This document shows positions 54,556 through 64,000 of a stretch of 64,000 nt of DNA, piece after piece. Under the pieces are notes generated by a model. The model had not been told where the DNA came from and did no database searches. It worked only from the letters and a program-made list of their open reading frames with translations. The stretch's first letter is position 1; each line of letters opens with the position of its first letter. The DNA is from JANXQG01 sp963824275 (GTDB lineage Bacteria > Planctomycetota > Planctomycetia > Pirellulales > Thermoguttaceae): assembly GCA_963824275.1 (NCBI GenBank), contig CAWGOT010000014.1:62001-126000 (forward strand). Direction: 5' to 3'. Made by a program: the position numbers and the translations under genes.

Positions 54556-57500
54556 TGCGGTTCGCCTTTTTCTTCATCGAGCGGCCGGTCTTTGCCGCCG
54601 TGCTTTCGATCGTCACGGTGATCGTCGGAGGGCTTGCCCTCCTCGTGCTGCCGATCGCGCAGTTCCCCGATATTGCCCCGCCTACGGTGACCGTCACCGC
54701 CAGCTATCCCGGCGCCAACGCCAAGACCGTGGCCGAGACGGTGGCGACCCCGATCGAAGAACAGGTCAATGGCGTCGAGGGCATGCTCTACATGTCGAGC
54801 CAGAGCACGAACGACGGCAACATGATCCTCACTGTGACGTTCAAACTGGGCACGAACCTGGACATTGCCCAGGTGCAGGTCCAGAACCGCGTGGCCATCG
54901 CGCAGCCGCTCTTGCCGCCGGACGTGCAGCGCGAGGGCGTCGTGGTCAAAAAGGCCTCGCCGAACGTCACGCTGGGGATCGCGGTTTATTCGCCCGACGG
55001 CAGCCGCGACCCGCTCTATGTGAGCAACTACGTCACGCTGCAGGTCAAGGACGAACTGGCCCGGCTGCCGGGCGTGGGCGACTTGACGATCTTCGGCGCC
55101 CGCGACTATTCGATGCGGCTGTGGCTGAATCCGGAGCATTTGGCGGCCCGCAATTTGACCGTCGGCGACGTCATCACGGCCGTTCAAGAGCAGAACGTGC
55201 AGGTGGCCGCCGGGATCGTCGGCGGCCCGCCCCTGCCGGCGGGCAAGGCGCGTTTCCAGTACACGGTCAATGCCCTGGGGCGGCTGACCGAGCCCAAGGA
55301 CTTCGCTGAGATCATCGTCAAGACCGGCGCCGACGGCAGCGTGACCCGCGTGAAAGACGTGGCGAACGTCGAACTCGGCGCGGCCGATTACAGCACTAGC
55401 ACGCACTACAACGGCCTGCCGGCCGTGGGCATCGGCGTCTTCCAGTTGCCGGGAACCAACTCGATCGCCACCGCCAACGCGATTTACAAAAAACTCGAGG
55501 AACTGAAGCAGAGTTTTCCTTCCGGCATCGCCTACGCCATCCCTTACGACACCACGACCTTCGTTCGCGACAGCATTCAGGACGTGACGAAAACGCTCTT
55601 CGAGTCGGTCGGTCTGGTGGCGCTGGTGGTCTTGATCTTTCTGCAAAGCTGGCGGGCTTCGCTCGTGCCGCTCTTGGCGATTCCCGTTTCGCTGATTGGA
55701 ACGTTCGCCGTGATGTGGGCCTTCGGTTTTTCGCTCAACAACCTCTCGCTGTTCGGGCTGGTGCTGGCCATCGGCATTGTCGTGGACGACGCCATCGTGG
55801 TCGTGGAAAACGTCGACCGCTGGATCGAGCAGGGCCTCTCGCCCCGCGACGCCACGTACCGCGCCCTGGAGGAAGTCACTCCGGCGGTCCTCGCCATCGC
55901 CGTGGGCCTGACCGCGGTTTTCGTGCCGGTCGCGTTTATCAGTGGAATCACCGGGCAGTTTTACCGGCAGTTCGCGCTGACGATCTCCTTCTCCACGCTC
56001 CTCTCGGCATTCAATTCGCTCACGCTCAGCCCGGCACTGGCCGCGCTGATTCTCAAGCCGCATGCGGCCAGGAAGGACTGGCTGTCGCGCCTGATCCATC
56101 TTGTCTTGGGCTGGTCCTTCCGCATCTTCAATCGCGGATTGAACGGGCTGAATGCGACCTACGTGGTTCTGCTGCGGCAGGTCGTAAGGCTTTCGCTCCT
56201 GGCGCTAGCGGTTTATGCCGGCCTGCTTGCTCTGACCTACCTGGAATTCAAGCAGGTTCCCCTCGGTTTCATTCCGCAACAGGACCAGGGCTACCTCGTC
56301 GTGGCCTTGGTGTTGCCCGACGCGTCGGCAATCGACCGCACCGACGCGGTCCTGAGCCGGCTCTCCGACATCGCCATGAAAGTGCCGGGCATCGAAGGCA
56401 CCTTCGCCATTACGGGACTGAATCTTCTGTCGGGCACGAACCAGACGAACGCGGCCACGATGTTTCTGCCGCTTGAGCATTTCAGCAAGCGAAATGGAAA
56501 ACCGGCCGAATCGGCGGAGGCGCTGTCGGGATATTTGATGGGGGAATTCGGCCGCATCCAGGAAGGCTTTTCGCTGGTCTTGATGCCGCCCCCCGTGCAG
56601 GGCATCGGGCAGGCGGGAGGATTCAAGATGCAGGTGGAGGACCGTTCCGGCCGCGCAACGCCGCAGCAATTGCAGGCGGCGACCGACGCGCTGATCGCCG
56701 CCGCCGGCAAAGATCCGCAGATCGCCGCCCTCTTTACCTCGTTCCGCGCCGGCGTGCCGCAATTGTACGCCAACGTCGATCGGGTCAAAGCCAAGAAGGA
56801 GAACGTCGCGGTCACCGACGTCTTTCAAGCCCTGCAGGTTTACCTGGGCAGTTTCTATATCAACGAGTTCAACTACCTCGGCAGGACCTATAAGGTGATT
56901 GCCCAGGCGGACGCCCGCTTCCGCGCGCTGGAGTCCGATGTCGCACAACTGAAGACCCGCAACGCGTCCGGCGCGATGGTCCCGCTGGGGACCGTCATGG
57001 AGCTGAAACGGATTGCCGACGCCGACCGCATCAATCGTTACGACTTGTATCCCTCCGCCGAAATCAACGGCGCCGGCGCGCCGGGAGTCAGCAGCCGGCA
57101 GGCCATCGAGATCATGGGGAACGTCGCCAGAAGAGTTCTTCCGGCCGGGTTCACTTACGAATGGACCGAGCTGGCGTACCAGGAGGAAACGGCCGGCAAC
57201 ACGGCCCTGTATATCTTCCCGCTCTGCGTGTTATTTGTTTTCCTTACGCACTCGGCGGAATACGAGAGCTTCGCGCTTTCGCTGGCGATCATTCTCATCG
57301 TGCCGATGTGCCTGCTGTGCGGCATGGCCGGCGTCTACTTCAGCGGGCTCGACAACAACATCTTCACGCAGATCGGCTTCGTGGTGCTGGCCGGCATGAG
57401 CGTGAAGAACGCCGTGCTGATCGTGGAGTTCGCCAAGCAGCAGCAGGAGCACGATCCGAATATGGGCGCCGCGGATGCGGCCATTACCGCGGCCAGACTC

Positions 57501-57779
57501 CGCCTGCGGCCGATTCTCATGACGAGTTGTGCGTTCATTTTCGGGGTCCTGCCGCTGTTGTTTGCTACCGGCGCCGGCGCGGAGATGCGGCACGCCTTGG
57601 GAACGGTCGTGTTCTACGGCATGATCGGCGTCACGATTTTCGGGCTCTTCCTCACGCCCGTCTTCTACACCGTCATCCGCAAGCTCGGCGGCGACAAGCC
57701 GATGCGCGTCCCGCTGGCATTCCCCGACGCTCCCCCCGCCGCGCTGGCACACGACGCGCCGGCACATGACGAGGGCTGA
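54555..57779 (+). CDS. RND (HAE1-type) multidrug efflux pump
   Basis: 1,074 residues, intact, the full length of AcrB-type pumps. Starts MRFAFFFIERPVFAAVLSIV. TM4 carries the proton-relay pair in GIVVDDAIVVVENVDR; TM10 region NAVLIVEFAKQQ holds the partner Lys-rich segment; two large periplasmic loops (~40-330 and ~560-870). It exports hydrophobic or amphipathic compounds by proton antiport, working with the lipoprotein before it. Overlaps that gene by one base. No regulator or outer-membrane channel is adjacent. Confidence 0.92.
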   Translation: MRFAFFFIERPVFAAVLSIVTVIVGGLALLVLPIAQFPDIAPPTVTVTASYPGANAKTVAETVATPIEEQVNGVEGMLYMSSQSTNDGNMILTVTFKLGTNLDIAQVQVQNRVAIAQPLLPPDVQREGVVVKKASPNVTLGIAVYSPDGSRDPLYVSNYVTLQVKDELARLPGVGDLTIFGARDYSMRLWLNPEHLAARNLTVGDVITAVQEQNVQVAAGIVGGPPLPAGKARFQYTVNALGRLTEPKDFAEIIVKTGADGSVTRVKDVANVELGAADYSTSTHYNGLPAVGIGVFQLPGTNSIATANAIYKKLEELKQSFPSGIAYAIPYDTTTFVRDSIQDVTKTLFESVGLVALVVLIFLQSWRASLVPLLAIPVSLIGTFAVMWAFGFSLNNLSLFGLVLAIGIVVDDAIVVVENVDRWIEQGLSPRDATYRALEEVTPAVLAIAVGLTAVFVPVAFISGITGQFYRQFALTISFSTLLSAFNSLTLSPALAALILKPHAARKDWLSRLIHLVLGWSFRIFNRGLNGLNATYVVLLRQVVRLSLLALAVYAGLLALTYLEFKQVPLGFIPQQDQGYLVVALVLPDASAIDRTDAVLSRLSDIAMKVPGIEGTFAITGLNLLSGTNQTNAATMFLPLEHFSKRNGKPAESAEALSGYLMGEFGRIQEGFSLVLMPPPVQGIGQAGGFKMQVEDRSGRATPQQLQAATDALIAAAGKDPQIAALFTSFRAGVPQLYANVDRVKAKKENVAVTDVFQALQVYLGSFYINEFNYLGRTYKVIAQADARFRALESDVAQLKTRNASGAMVPLGTVMELKRIADADRINRYDLYPSAEINGAGAPGVSSRQAIEIMGNVARRVLPAGFTYEWTELAYQEETAGNTALYIFPLCVLFVFLTHSAEYESFALSLAIILIVPMCLLCGMAGVYFSGLDNNIFTQIGFVVLAGMSVKNAVLIVEFAKQQQEHDPNMGAADAAITAARLRLRPILMTSCAFIFGVLPLLFATGAGAEMRHALGTVVFYGMIGVTIFGLFLTPVFYTVIRKLGGDKPMRVPLAFPDAPPAALAHDAPAHDEG

Positions 57780-57939
57780 AACGTCTCACCCGCGTTTCGC
57801 CTTTTCTTGGCTCTGGCCTGTGAATTATGCCTGGAGGCCGCTTACCAGACGGCGTGGCAACAGTTTCCGGCCCCATTGAAGCAACCGCTGGAGGAAAAAA
57901 GGGAATGCGCCCTGGGAAACGGTTCCCTCAGTTCATGCC

Positions 57940-58376
57940 CTATACGTCGCGGGGATGAACAGCGATTATGCCAGGATAGCGCCTGAAGTCAGCAATGTTT
58001 AGGGTCAGAATTTCCGAGATTCCGTGAACCCGCATTGCGGCAACTATGCGAGCATCGTGGACCTGAACCCCGGATACGCTGTTGACAACCACGATGCGGC
58101 GCCATTCTTGATGCACTTCGGCACGATCCGGCGCCAAGAGAAAGATGCGTTCAATCACTCGCGCCCAACTATCGGTGGCGGGTACCGACATGCCAAGACC
58201 GTTGGCCGACTTTGGCGCGTACAAACACGCCAGAACTCGGCGAGATTCTGGGAAAGGTAGTGAATTGTCTCCCCGCGCAGCTTCAGCTTCCGCAACGCCG
58301 CGCGAATGATAGCGTGATCCGGATCGCCGCGCTGCAGCACTCGCAATAGAATGTTCGTGTCCGCCAGAAATGGCAT
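57940..58376 (-). CDS. vapC: PIN-domain toxin (VapC-like), frameshifted
   Basis: About 145 residues. First frame: MPFLADTNILLRVLQRGDPD with the catalytic Asp of PIN ribonucleases and NLAEFWRVCTR with the conserved acid. After a shift near 58210: VQVHDARIVAAMRVHGISEIL and LNIADFRRYPGI, carrying the remaining acidic residues. VapC toxins cut RNA to arrest growth. Start ATG at 58376 overlaps the antitoxin stop by one base (TGATG). Confidence 0.8.
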
Positions 58377-58681
58377 CAATCATCCCCGTAAATGCTCTCA
58401 CGCGTGTACGCTTCTGCCGGAAGAACCGGTATCGTGTCCGAAGCCGACGCAAGTTCGTCCAGTCCGGCTTCGAATTCTTCGAAGGTTACTTGGTCCGTTT
58501 CCAATTCATCCGAAACTGGATCACGAAACTCGCTCATGCCAATCGGCGGCAGCGAGAGCCAGTCCGTCGGCTCCGAGGGATTATTGATCGGCCTCACCTC
58601 GACCCGCGTCCCGTCCGGCCACTCGACTGGCTGGGCGAGTTCGATTCGACCATTGTGAATCACGGCTGTTATGCTTTTCAT
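58376..58681 (-). CDS. AF2212/DUF104-like antitoxin
   Basis: 101 residues. MKSITAVIHNGRIELAQPVE, then WPDGTRVEVRPI, is the PF01954-type beta-rich N-terminus; the acidic C-terminal half (ELETDQVTFEEFEAGLDELA) should wrap the toxin. AAAGGAGGAAACT precedes the ATG at 58681. With the PIN gene it forms a standard toxin-antitoxin operon, antitoxin first. Confidence 0.75.
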   Translation of the reverse strand: MKSITAVIHNGRIELAQPVEWPDGTRVEVRPINNPSEPTDWLSLPPIGMSEFRDPVSDELETDQVTFEEFEAGLDELASASDTIPVLPAEAYTRESIYGDD

Positions 58682-58711
58682 AGTTTCCTCCTTTCATTAT
58701 TTCCGTTGTGA

Positions 58712-58720
58712 ATTATACCA
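58712..58720 (-). promoter_or_regulatory. Extended -10 promoter of the toxin-antitoxin operon
   Basis: Minus strand TGG-TATAAT: a perfect TATAAT with the TGN extension, about 30 bases before the antitoxin ATG. The -35 region is poor, as expected for an extended -10 promoter. Confidence 0.55.
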
Positions 58721-58950
58721 TGATACTTCGGGCCTCTCCTGGTTTAGATCGGCATCAGAACGGCTGCTTGCGCTGGCCCTTCGCTGGACTTGGAACCTAT
58801 ATCATATCTGATTATCGACGGCTTGGGTAGCGATTTTGGCGGCTGACAGCAGCATTTGTGAGGCACTTGCCGGATTGGAGGAGCAACTTGTAAATGTCGA
58901 GCGGCGGCCTTGCCCAAACCTCGACTTACTCAAATCTTCTCCCAAATCTA

Positions 58951-59031
58951 CCCGCGCCAGGGCGGCAGATGGTGCGTTTCCAGCACCAGATGCTTGAAAC
59001 CCCATGAGCGGCGGTCCAATAGCCAGACGCG
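58951..59031 (-). pseudogene. Relic of a second radical SAM gene
   Basis: 27 codons on the minus strand read RVWLLDRRSWGFKHLVLETH, then HLPPWRG, aligning with RVIQLDRRWWDYKHQVLETR, then HLPPWRV, in the protein at 62480-63990. No flanking similarity. The rest of 58721-59238 has no gene. Confidence 0.6.
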
Positions 59032-59238
59032 CTAAGATCTTGCTGGCAGCCGTCAGCGAATGGCTCGCTGCAGGACGCCTGCCAGTCGTGGCTGGGGTAC
59101 CAAGCCCACTGCTGGCCGGCCGTCGTCCGCTTGTGTGGCCTGCCCTCGCGATGGATAATTGAAGATGGCTCGACGCTGACCGGATGGGTAGGCGGCGGCG
59201 TGGTTCGGTTGACACAGACCGATAAAAAGGAAGCGAAA

Positions 59239-59751
59239 ATGGCGACGCTGCAGCCCCTTCAATACGGCCTGCGTGAGCTGTTTATCTGGATCACTTCGGT
59301 CGCGGTTGCGTTTTCGATTTTCATGACGTGGAGACAGGCAATCGTCATTTGGCTCGTGTTTTACGCGCTTAATTGTCGCATGCTGCGGGCGTATGTTCGG
59401 CGCATTCCGGATTCAGCATCCAGGCGGGCCGCGTTTTGCAAGCGTTTCTGGCGAGTTGCCTGGCTCATATTGCCCGTTTCCCTCTGCCTGGACTTCGTCA
59501 TTCTTGCGGACACCTATCGCAACTACGGCATGGACGGCTATGAAGGCGTCGGCTGGCCCGCCCCCTTCATGGAACGTGGCGGTTTCTCCTACCATGAGCA
59601 CCACAGCGTCCCGGCACTGACGTTGGACGTTGCAGCGTCCCTTGCCATTGCCGTGGCAACGGGACTGGCACTGAGGGACGGCGGACGACGACTTTCCACG
59701 GTCGTAGCTCGGTTCTTTCGCGGGCGAAGCCTGACCCCGCCTGTCCGCTAA
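59239..59751 (+). CDS. Hypothetical membrane protein
   Basis: 170 residues. Four hydrophobic segments: residues ~10-30 (LFIWITSVAVAFSIFMTW), ~33-50 (IVIWLVFYALNC), ~75-95 (VAWLILPVSLCLDFVILA) and ~130-150 (LDVAASLAIAVATGLAL). The loop GVGWPAPFMERGGFSYHEHH is rich in aromatic residues and His. AAAAAGGAAG precedes the ATG at 59239. I do not recognise a family; similar small membrane proteins with LRELFxWxTxVAVxF starts are common in planctomycetes. Confidence 0.65.
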   Translation: MATLQPLQYGLRELFIWITSVAVAFSIFMTWRQAIVIWLVFYALNCRMLRAYVRRIPDSASRRAAFCKRFWRVAWLILPVSLCLDFVILADTYRNYGMDGYEGVGWPAPFMERGGFSYHEHHSVPALTLDVAASLAIAVATGLALRDGGRRLSTVVARFFRGRSLTPPVR

Positions 59752-60101
59752 AGGTACACGGGGGACAGAAGAATCGCAGAGAGGACGATGGGGAAAGGAA
59801 AATGGCGGAGAGGCATCGAAAAGGAACTGCGTAACACTGTTCCTGCAATTTCCTTTCCCCCATATTCGTTTCTCCTCCCCTATTTTCTTGCCAATCATTT
59901 TTCTCTCGAAGGAGTTTAACCACAGAGAGCACAAAGGCCACAAAGAACTTTCTGCGCTCTCTGCGTTCTTTCGCGGCCATCACGCGTGGCGGAGGCTGGC
60001 GCTTCCCAGTGCCGTGGGCCGAGCCTTCGATTGGCTCTGGCCTGTAGAAATTCAACTCTGACATGGAGATGAGTATCCCCATTCCGCTGTATCCTGCAGC
60101 C
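59752..60101. repeat. Gene-free interval with dispersed inverted repeats
   Basis: GGGGAAAGGAAA near 59790 pairs with TTTCCTTTCCCC near 59850. A second element at about 59919-59975 (ACCACAGAGAGCACAAAGG, CTCTGCGTTCTTTCGCGGCC) is of a kind I recall between genes of planctomycete genomes. No coding frame. Confidence 0.5.
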
Positions 60102-60130
60102 TTGCCACGACATCCGTTTGGGGCTATACT
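60102..60130 (+). promoter_or_regulatory. Housekeeping-type promoter of the Uma2 gene
   Basis: TTGCCA, 17 bases, TATACT; predicted start about 40 bases before the ATG at 60177. Confidence 0.55.
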
Positions 60131-60176
60131 AACCGGGGTTGCTGTTGACGGGCCAATTTCGATCGCGAGCCGCTGC

Positions 60177-60857
60177 ATGAGCACTATTCAGTTTGAAACC
60201 GAGTCGGTTCGGATTCCGCTGTGGGTCACCGATCTGTCCTCGTTTCGGCGTTGGGCGGACTCCGAGGAATCGCCCGATAAGGCGACGGTCTGCTATCTTT
60301 CCGGAGAGGTCTGGGTGGAAATGAGCAAGGAGCAAATTTACTCTCACAACCAGGTGAAGACCGAATTCGCCCGCGTCCTTGCCGGACTTGTCAAACAACG
60401 TCGTTTGGGCTGTTATTTCAGCGACGGTCTGTTCTTGACGAACATCGAGGCGGATCTTTGCTCAAAACCCGACGGCACGTTCGTTTCCCGCGAGGCGTTT
60501 GCCACCCAGCGCGTGCGATTGATCGAAGGCTCGCTGGAAGGCTTCGTGGAAATCGAGGGCACGCCCGACGTGGTCCTGGAGGTTGTCAGCGGCAGTTCCG
60601 TCCGCAAGGATACCGAGTGGCTGCGGGACTTGTACTGGAAGGCGGGCATCACGGAGTATTGGCTGGTCGACTGCCGTGGCGAGCGGGTCGATTTCGACAT
60701 CCTCCGCCATACGACCGCCGGCTATTCCGCGGCGGGCAAATCGGCAGGCTGGATAGAATCCACCGTGTTCGGTCACGCGTTCCTGCTGACGCGGCAGGCC
60801 GATGAAATGGGCCAACCCGAGTACACTTTGGAGGCCCGCGCGACCCCCCCGTGCTGA
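60177..60857 (+). CDS. Uma2 family endonuclease-like protein
   Basis: 226 residues, intact. PD-(D/E)XK-type fold of the Uma2/DUF820 family: YLSGEVWVEMSKEQIYSHNQ, SKPDGTFVSREAF, IEGTPDVVLEVVSGSSVRKD, WLRDLYWKAGITEYWLVDCR. The PDVVLEVVS...K.T block supplies the acidic and Lys residues of the putative active site. Function unproven; these genes are greatly multiplied in planctomycetes and cyanobacteria. It stands alone with its own promoter. Confidence 0.85.
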   Translation: MSTIQFETESVRIPLWVTDLSSFRRWADSEESPDKATVCYLSGEVWVEMSKEQIYSHNQVKTEFARVLAGLVKQRRLGCYFSDGLFLTNIEADLCSKPDGTFVSREAFATQRVRLIEGSLEGFVEIEGTPDVVLEVVSGSSVRKDTEWLRDLYWKAGITEYWLVDCRGERVDFDILRHTTAGYSAAGKSAGWIESTVFGHAFLLTRQADEMGQPEYTLEARATPPC

Positions 60858-60961
60858 CGCGTTCTTCGCAAAAGGGGAATCACCGATCGTCGCCCGCTTG
60901 GGTAGCGATTTTGGGTGCGACCCAGGCGGCGAAGGGCGAAAGCCTGGAGTGTCTTCGCGTT

Positions 60962-62353
60962 TCACCTTGAAATCGCGTTCTCCTCCGCGATTTTCGCGTA
61001 CAGCCTCCCGCTTTCTCGAAGCGTCCGCTGGCCTGTCCGGTAATCCACCGCATACAGGCCGTAGCGAGGGCGGAATCCCTCGATCCACTCGAAGTTGTCC
61101 ATCAGCGACCAGTGGCAATACCCCACGACCGGAATCCCATCCTGGATCGCCCGATGGACAACCGCGAGGTGGTCGAGCAAGTACCGGGCCCTCTTCGTGT
61201 CGGTGGCGTCCGCGATCCCGTTCTCCGTGATGTAGATGGGCTTTCCTTTGAATCGCCGATTCACTTCCTGCAACATCTGACACAAGCCCGAGGGATAAAT
61301 TCTCCAACCCACGTCGCTGGCATCGCCGCCTCTCGACGCGGGGACGATCTCGTAGTGCTTGGGGGAACGAAGTCGGAATCTCACGATCTCGCGGCCGTAG
61401 TAGTTGAGCCCAAAGTAATCCTGCGTCCGGACGGCTTCAGGAATGAACTCGTCGATTTCCAGCGAGCCAGGCAGGCTCACCGCCAGATGACCATCCTCGA
61501 TGGCGTCGGGAAACGCCCAATTGAAAAACGCGTTCATCGTTTGGGCGACAGTGCTATCGAGACGACTGCCGACGCCCGCAGTCCGCAAGGGCTGAAAAAC
61601 CCGAAGATGGTGGGCTACGCCGACTCGAATCGTGCGGCCGGTCTCCAAGGCGATTGCATGCAGACGGTGGTAAGCCCGGCCATGGGCCTGAACCATGTGC
61701 CGCAGCGGCAGGCGGGCAGTCTCGTCCGACGCAAATCCTGGCGGGTACTCTCCCGTCATATAGCCCCGCAGAATGACGACCATCGGCTCGTTGAGCGTGA
61801 TCCAGTCGGTGGCCTCGGGAGCCACTTCACGATAGAGAAACTCCGCATAGCCCGCGAAAGCGTCCGGCATTCCCGCCCACTGCCATCCCCCTTTTTTCGC
61901 AACCCATCGAGGCAGAGTGTAGTGGTTGATGGTGACGAGAGGCGCTATGCCGTTTTCCTTCAGCAGCGCCACTTCCTGCCGATAGTGTCGCACCGCTTCC
62001 GCGTCCCACTTTCCTTCTTCCGGCTCGATCTTGGACCACTCTATCGAAAATCGGTATTGCGTGACGTGCAGGGCTTTGAGAAGCGCCGCGTCCTCTCTCA
62101 AGCGGTTCCAGTGGTCGCAAGCCCGGCCTGATTGCTCACCCGTCTTGACGTGGCCTTGGGCCTCCCAGTCCGCCCAATCGCTGCCCGAATCGCCGCCTTC
62201 GATTTGATGGCCGCTCGTCGCGACACCCCAGCAAAAGCCGTCGGGAAACGCGAGTTCGTTCGCCCTCGTGCGATGCGCAGCGAAGGCCGAGAAAAAAACG
62301 AGAAACCAACTTGCAGTTCTGAGGCCTGCAGTTCTAAGTCCTGGAACGGGCAT
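60962..62353 (-). CDS. Exported GH1 beta-glucosidase
   Basis: 463 residues, intact. Signal peptide at residues 1-31 (FLVFFSAFAAHRTRA), then LAFPDGFCWGVATSGHQIEG. Acid/base Glu in WITLNEPMVV; nucleophile Glu in KPIYITENGIADATD; WSLMDNFEWIEGF completes the GH1 set. It should release terminal beta-linked sugars outside the cytoplasm. The ATG at 62353 was chosen for the signal peptide; an ATG at 62461 would add 36 unlikely residues. No sugar transporter adjoins it. Confidence 0.88.
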   Translation of the reverse strand: MPVPGLRTAGLRTASWFLVFFSAFAAHRTRANELAFPDGFCWGVATSGHQIEGGDSGSDWADWEAQGHVKTGEQSGRACDHWNRLREDAALLKALHVTQYRFSIEWSKIEPEEGKWDAEAVRHYRQEVALLKENGIAPLVTINHYTLPRWVAKKGGWQWAGMPDAFAGYAEFLYREVAPEATDWITLNEPMVVILRGYMTGEYPPGFASDETARLPLRHMVQAHGRAYHRLHAIALETGRTIRVGVAHHLRVFQPLRTAGVGSRLDSTVAQTMNAFFNWAFPDAIEDGHLAVSLPGSLEIDEFIPEAVRTQDYFGLNYYGREIVRFRLRSPKHYEIVPASRGGDASDVGWRIYPSGLCQMLQEVNRRFKGKPIYITENGIADATDTKRARYLLDHLAVVHRAIQDGIPVVGYCHWSLMDNFEWIEGFRPRYGLYAVDYRTGQRTLRESGRLYAKIAEENAISR

Positions 62354-62479
62354 TTGCCTGCTGGCTTGCGTGCTGTGGGAGAGGCGAGAGTGATTGGGAT
62401 GCGTTCGCGCATCACGGCTAAATTCTAAGGCGCGACACGTAGGGCAAGCAATCCTGTGCATAAAGAAATCGTGAGCGAG

Positions 62480-63990
62480 TCAACTCGAATTCTCGCGGCA
62501 ATTGCCGTCGACCATGGCTTTTTCCTCGTGAGACTGCGGTTCGCCCCAGAATTCCCGCACGGTAGGGCCGTTGCGGACCCGCTGCTCGCGAAACAGAAAA
62601 TTCCAGATCTCGGCCGGCCAGACGCGCCATCCCAATCCCGTGTACCAACGCATGGCCGGTCGCAGACGCTGGTCGCGGTGTGCCAGGGTCCGCCACTGTG
62701 CTCGCAACCGCATTTGCACCACCGCTTCGATGACCTTGACCCACAGCAGCACGCGCCAGGGCGGCAGATGGCGGGTTTCCAGCACCTGATGCTTGTAATC
62801 CCACCAGCGCCGGTCCAATTGGATGACCCGGCGCTGGATCGACTGCTCGTAGAAGGGAGTCCAGCGATGCGGCGTCGCATAGACAATGCTGATCTGATCC
62901 GGGTCCAATGCCAGCAGTTGCCGCAAAGCCCTCCAATAATCCCCGTCGGTCTCCTCTTCGAACCCCACCACGAACGTGGCCAGGGACAGGATGCCGTGCC
63001 GGCGCAAGAGGCGAATCGCTTCGCGGTCCTTGGCCGTGGAACTGCCCTTGGCAATCTTGACCAGGGTCACCTCGTCGGTGTTTTCCGTTCCCAGCAATAA
63101 CCGCTCGAAACCGGCCTGCTTGTAGAGCGGCAGGATGTCGGCATCGCGCACGATGTCGTCGGCACGGGTCGATCCGACCAGCGTCAGCCGCACGTTTTCG
63201 GCAATCAAGGCTTCGAGAAAAGCCCGCCACGCCCGCCGCGAGGCGGTCGGGTTTTCGTCGGCGAAATTGACGACGCGAACGCCCTGCTCGCGATACAGGC
63301 GGGCCAGTTCGGCGGCAAACCGCCGCGGGTCGCGGTGTCGCCAACGGGTCCAGAACCCGTGCTGCCCGCAAAAGGTGCAGTGATGCGGACAACCCCGCGA
63401 GAATTGCGCGACCACCGCCCGCTTGCCGCCCCAATACGTGTAGCGTCGATGGTCGATCAATTCCCATGCCACGCGGTAGGAATCGAGATCTCGAATCAGC
63501 GGCGAGGGCGGAGTGCAGCAGATCTCTCCGCCTTGGCGATAGGCAATGCCGCGGACGTCGGTCAAGGCGCGGTCCGTCGCGAAACAGGCCACCACCCGCC
63601 GGCAAGTTTCCTCGCCCTCGCCCCGCACGATTACGTCGATCTGCGGTTCTTCCGCCAGGATCTCGCGCCAGTGGTAGGTCGGAAACACGCCGCCGTAGAT
63701 CATGGCGACTTGCGGCAGGCGGGCCCGCAACCGGCGACTAAACTGGCGATCAGCGGATGCCCGGAGGTTGACCCCGAATGCCCGAAGAGGATGATTTCGG
63801 GCGAAAAGGCCACCGCCTGCTCCACAATTTCGGCTTCAGGCATCGGGCCAAGTTCACCGTCAATGAGGCGAACCTCATGGCCGTCATCAATCAGCGGCCC
63901 GCCGATCGAAAGCAGCCCCAAGGGCGGCAAATGATCGGCAATGCTACTGCCGATGGAGGGGTGATGAACATTGATCAGTAGGACTCGCAT
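62480..63990 (-). CDS. B12-binding radical SAM protein (BchE-like), frameshifted
   Basis: About 503 residues, one shift near 63735. N-terminal cobalamin-type domain: LLINVHHPSIGSSIADHLPP, LGLLSIGG, FGHSGSTSGHP and MIYGGVFPTYHW. Radical SAM cluster CxxxCxxC in SRGCPHHCTFCGQHGFW, then VNFADENPTASRRA and LLLGTENTDEVTLVKIAKGS. The GHSGSTSGHP and YGGVFPTYHW motifs are those of BchE-type cyclases and related methyltransferases. Photosynthesis genes are absent, so the true reaction is unknown. Complete at both ends; a relic of a second copy lies at 58951-59031. Confidence 0.82.
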
Positions 63991-64000
63991 GCAAATCGAG

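Overview
The window (about 60% G+C or more by eye) looks like chromosome of an uncultured planctomycete, probably of the Pirellulales/Gemmatales type. This is inferred from dispersed repeats that read through genes as recurring peptides (for example NPKRKRG...LTLRVSV), from very large two-component proteins, and from gene families such as Uma2 and aromatic-rich exported proteins. No rRNA, complete tRNA, transposase or CRISPR array was seen. Nearly every long gene from about 1 to 53 kb is interrupted by one or more single-base frameshifts, often in compensating pairs, while the codons around them stay family-like. I read this mainly as uncorrected indel errors in the assembly. The entries below therefore give whole genes and mark the shifts.

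Layout. 0-6.6 kb (minus): trehalose synthase TreT, a DUF5752 partner, a small sensor kinase and receiver, a DUF1328 peptide and two AI-2E/PerM-type permeases. 6.7-14.1 kb (minus): glycogen debranching (GlgX), a DksA/TraR-like zinc finger, an amylo-1,6-glucosidase, a GT4 glycosyltransferase and two ferritin-like stress proteins. 14.4-20.6 kb: small membrane proteins, a CHASE3 hybrid kinase, a sigma-54 activator and a lone Hpt protein. 20.8-24.9 kb: a second debranching enzyme and a first TreZ. 24.9-32.1 kb (minus): small stress or envelope genes (CsbD, PRC-barrel, DUF3309, holin-like, DUF883-like, lipoproteins). 32.4-44.1 kb (minus): one signalling operon led by a roughly 2,400-residue kinase with about 15 tandem 92-residue HAMP-type units, then a REC-kinase, a single receiver, a REC-kinase-REC-Hpt protein and the internally deleted remnant of a sigma-54 activator. 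44.3-47.1 kb: CsrA, BON protein, LuxR-type regulator, aromatic-rich exported protein. 47.5-52.7 kb (plus): TreZ-TreY. 53.2-57.8 kb: an RND efflux pair. 57.9-64 kb: a toxin-antitoxin pair, a membrane protein, Uma2, a GH1 beta-glucosidase and a B12-type radical SAM protein.

How it fits together. The metabolic genes converge on glycogen and trehalose: debranching (GlgX, two GDE-type enzymes), conversion of maltodextrin ends to trehalose (TreY, TreZ twice) and TreT. They are interleaved with general-stress proteins and many signalling genes. The most interesting regulatory signal is a set of sigma-54 (-24/-12) promoter matches with exact GG-N10-GC spacing in front of the stress genes, the hybrid kinase, the Hpt gene and, through operons, the TreT and debranching genes. 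Some are divergent pairs, and two lie inside a duplicated promoter-plus-leader cassette. Together with the sigma-54 activator at 18.6 kb this suggests one sigma-54-controlled envelope-stress and compatible-solute regulon. That conclusion is inference; the promoter matches themselves are visible.
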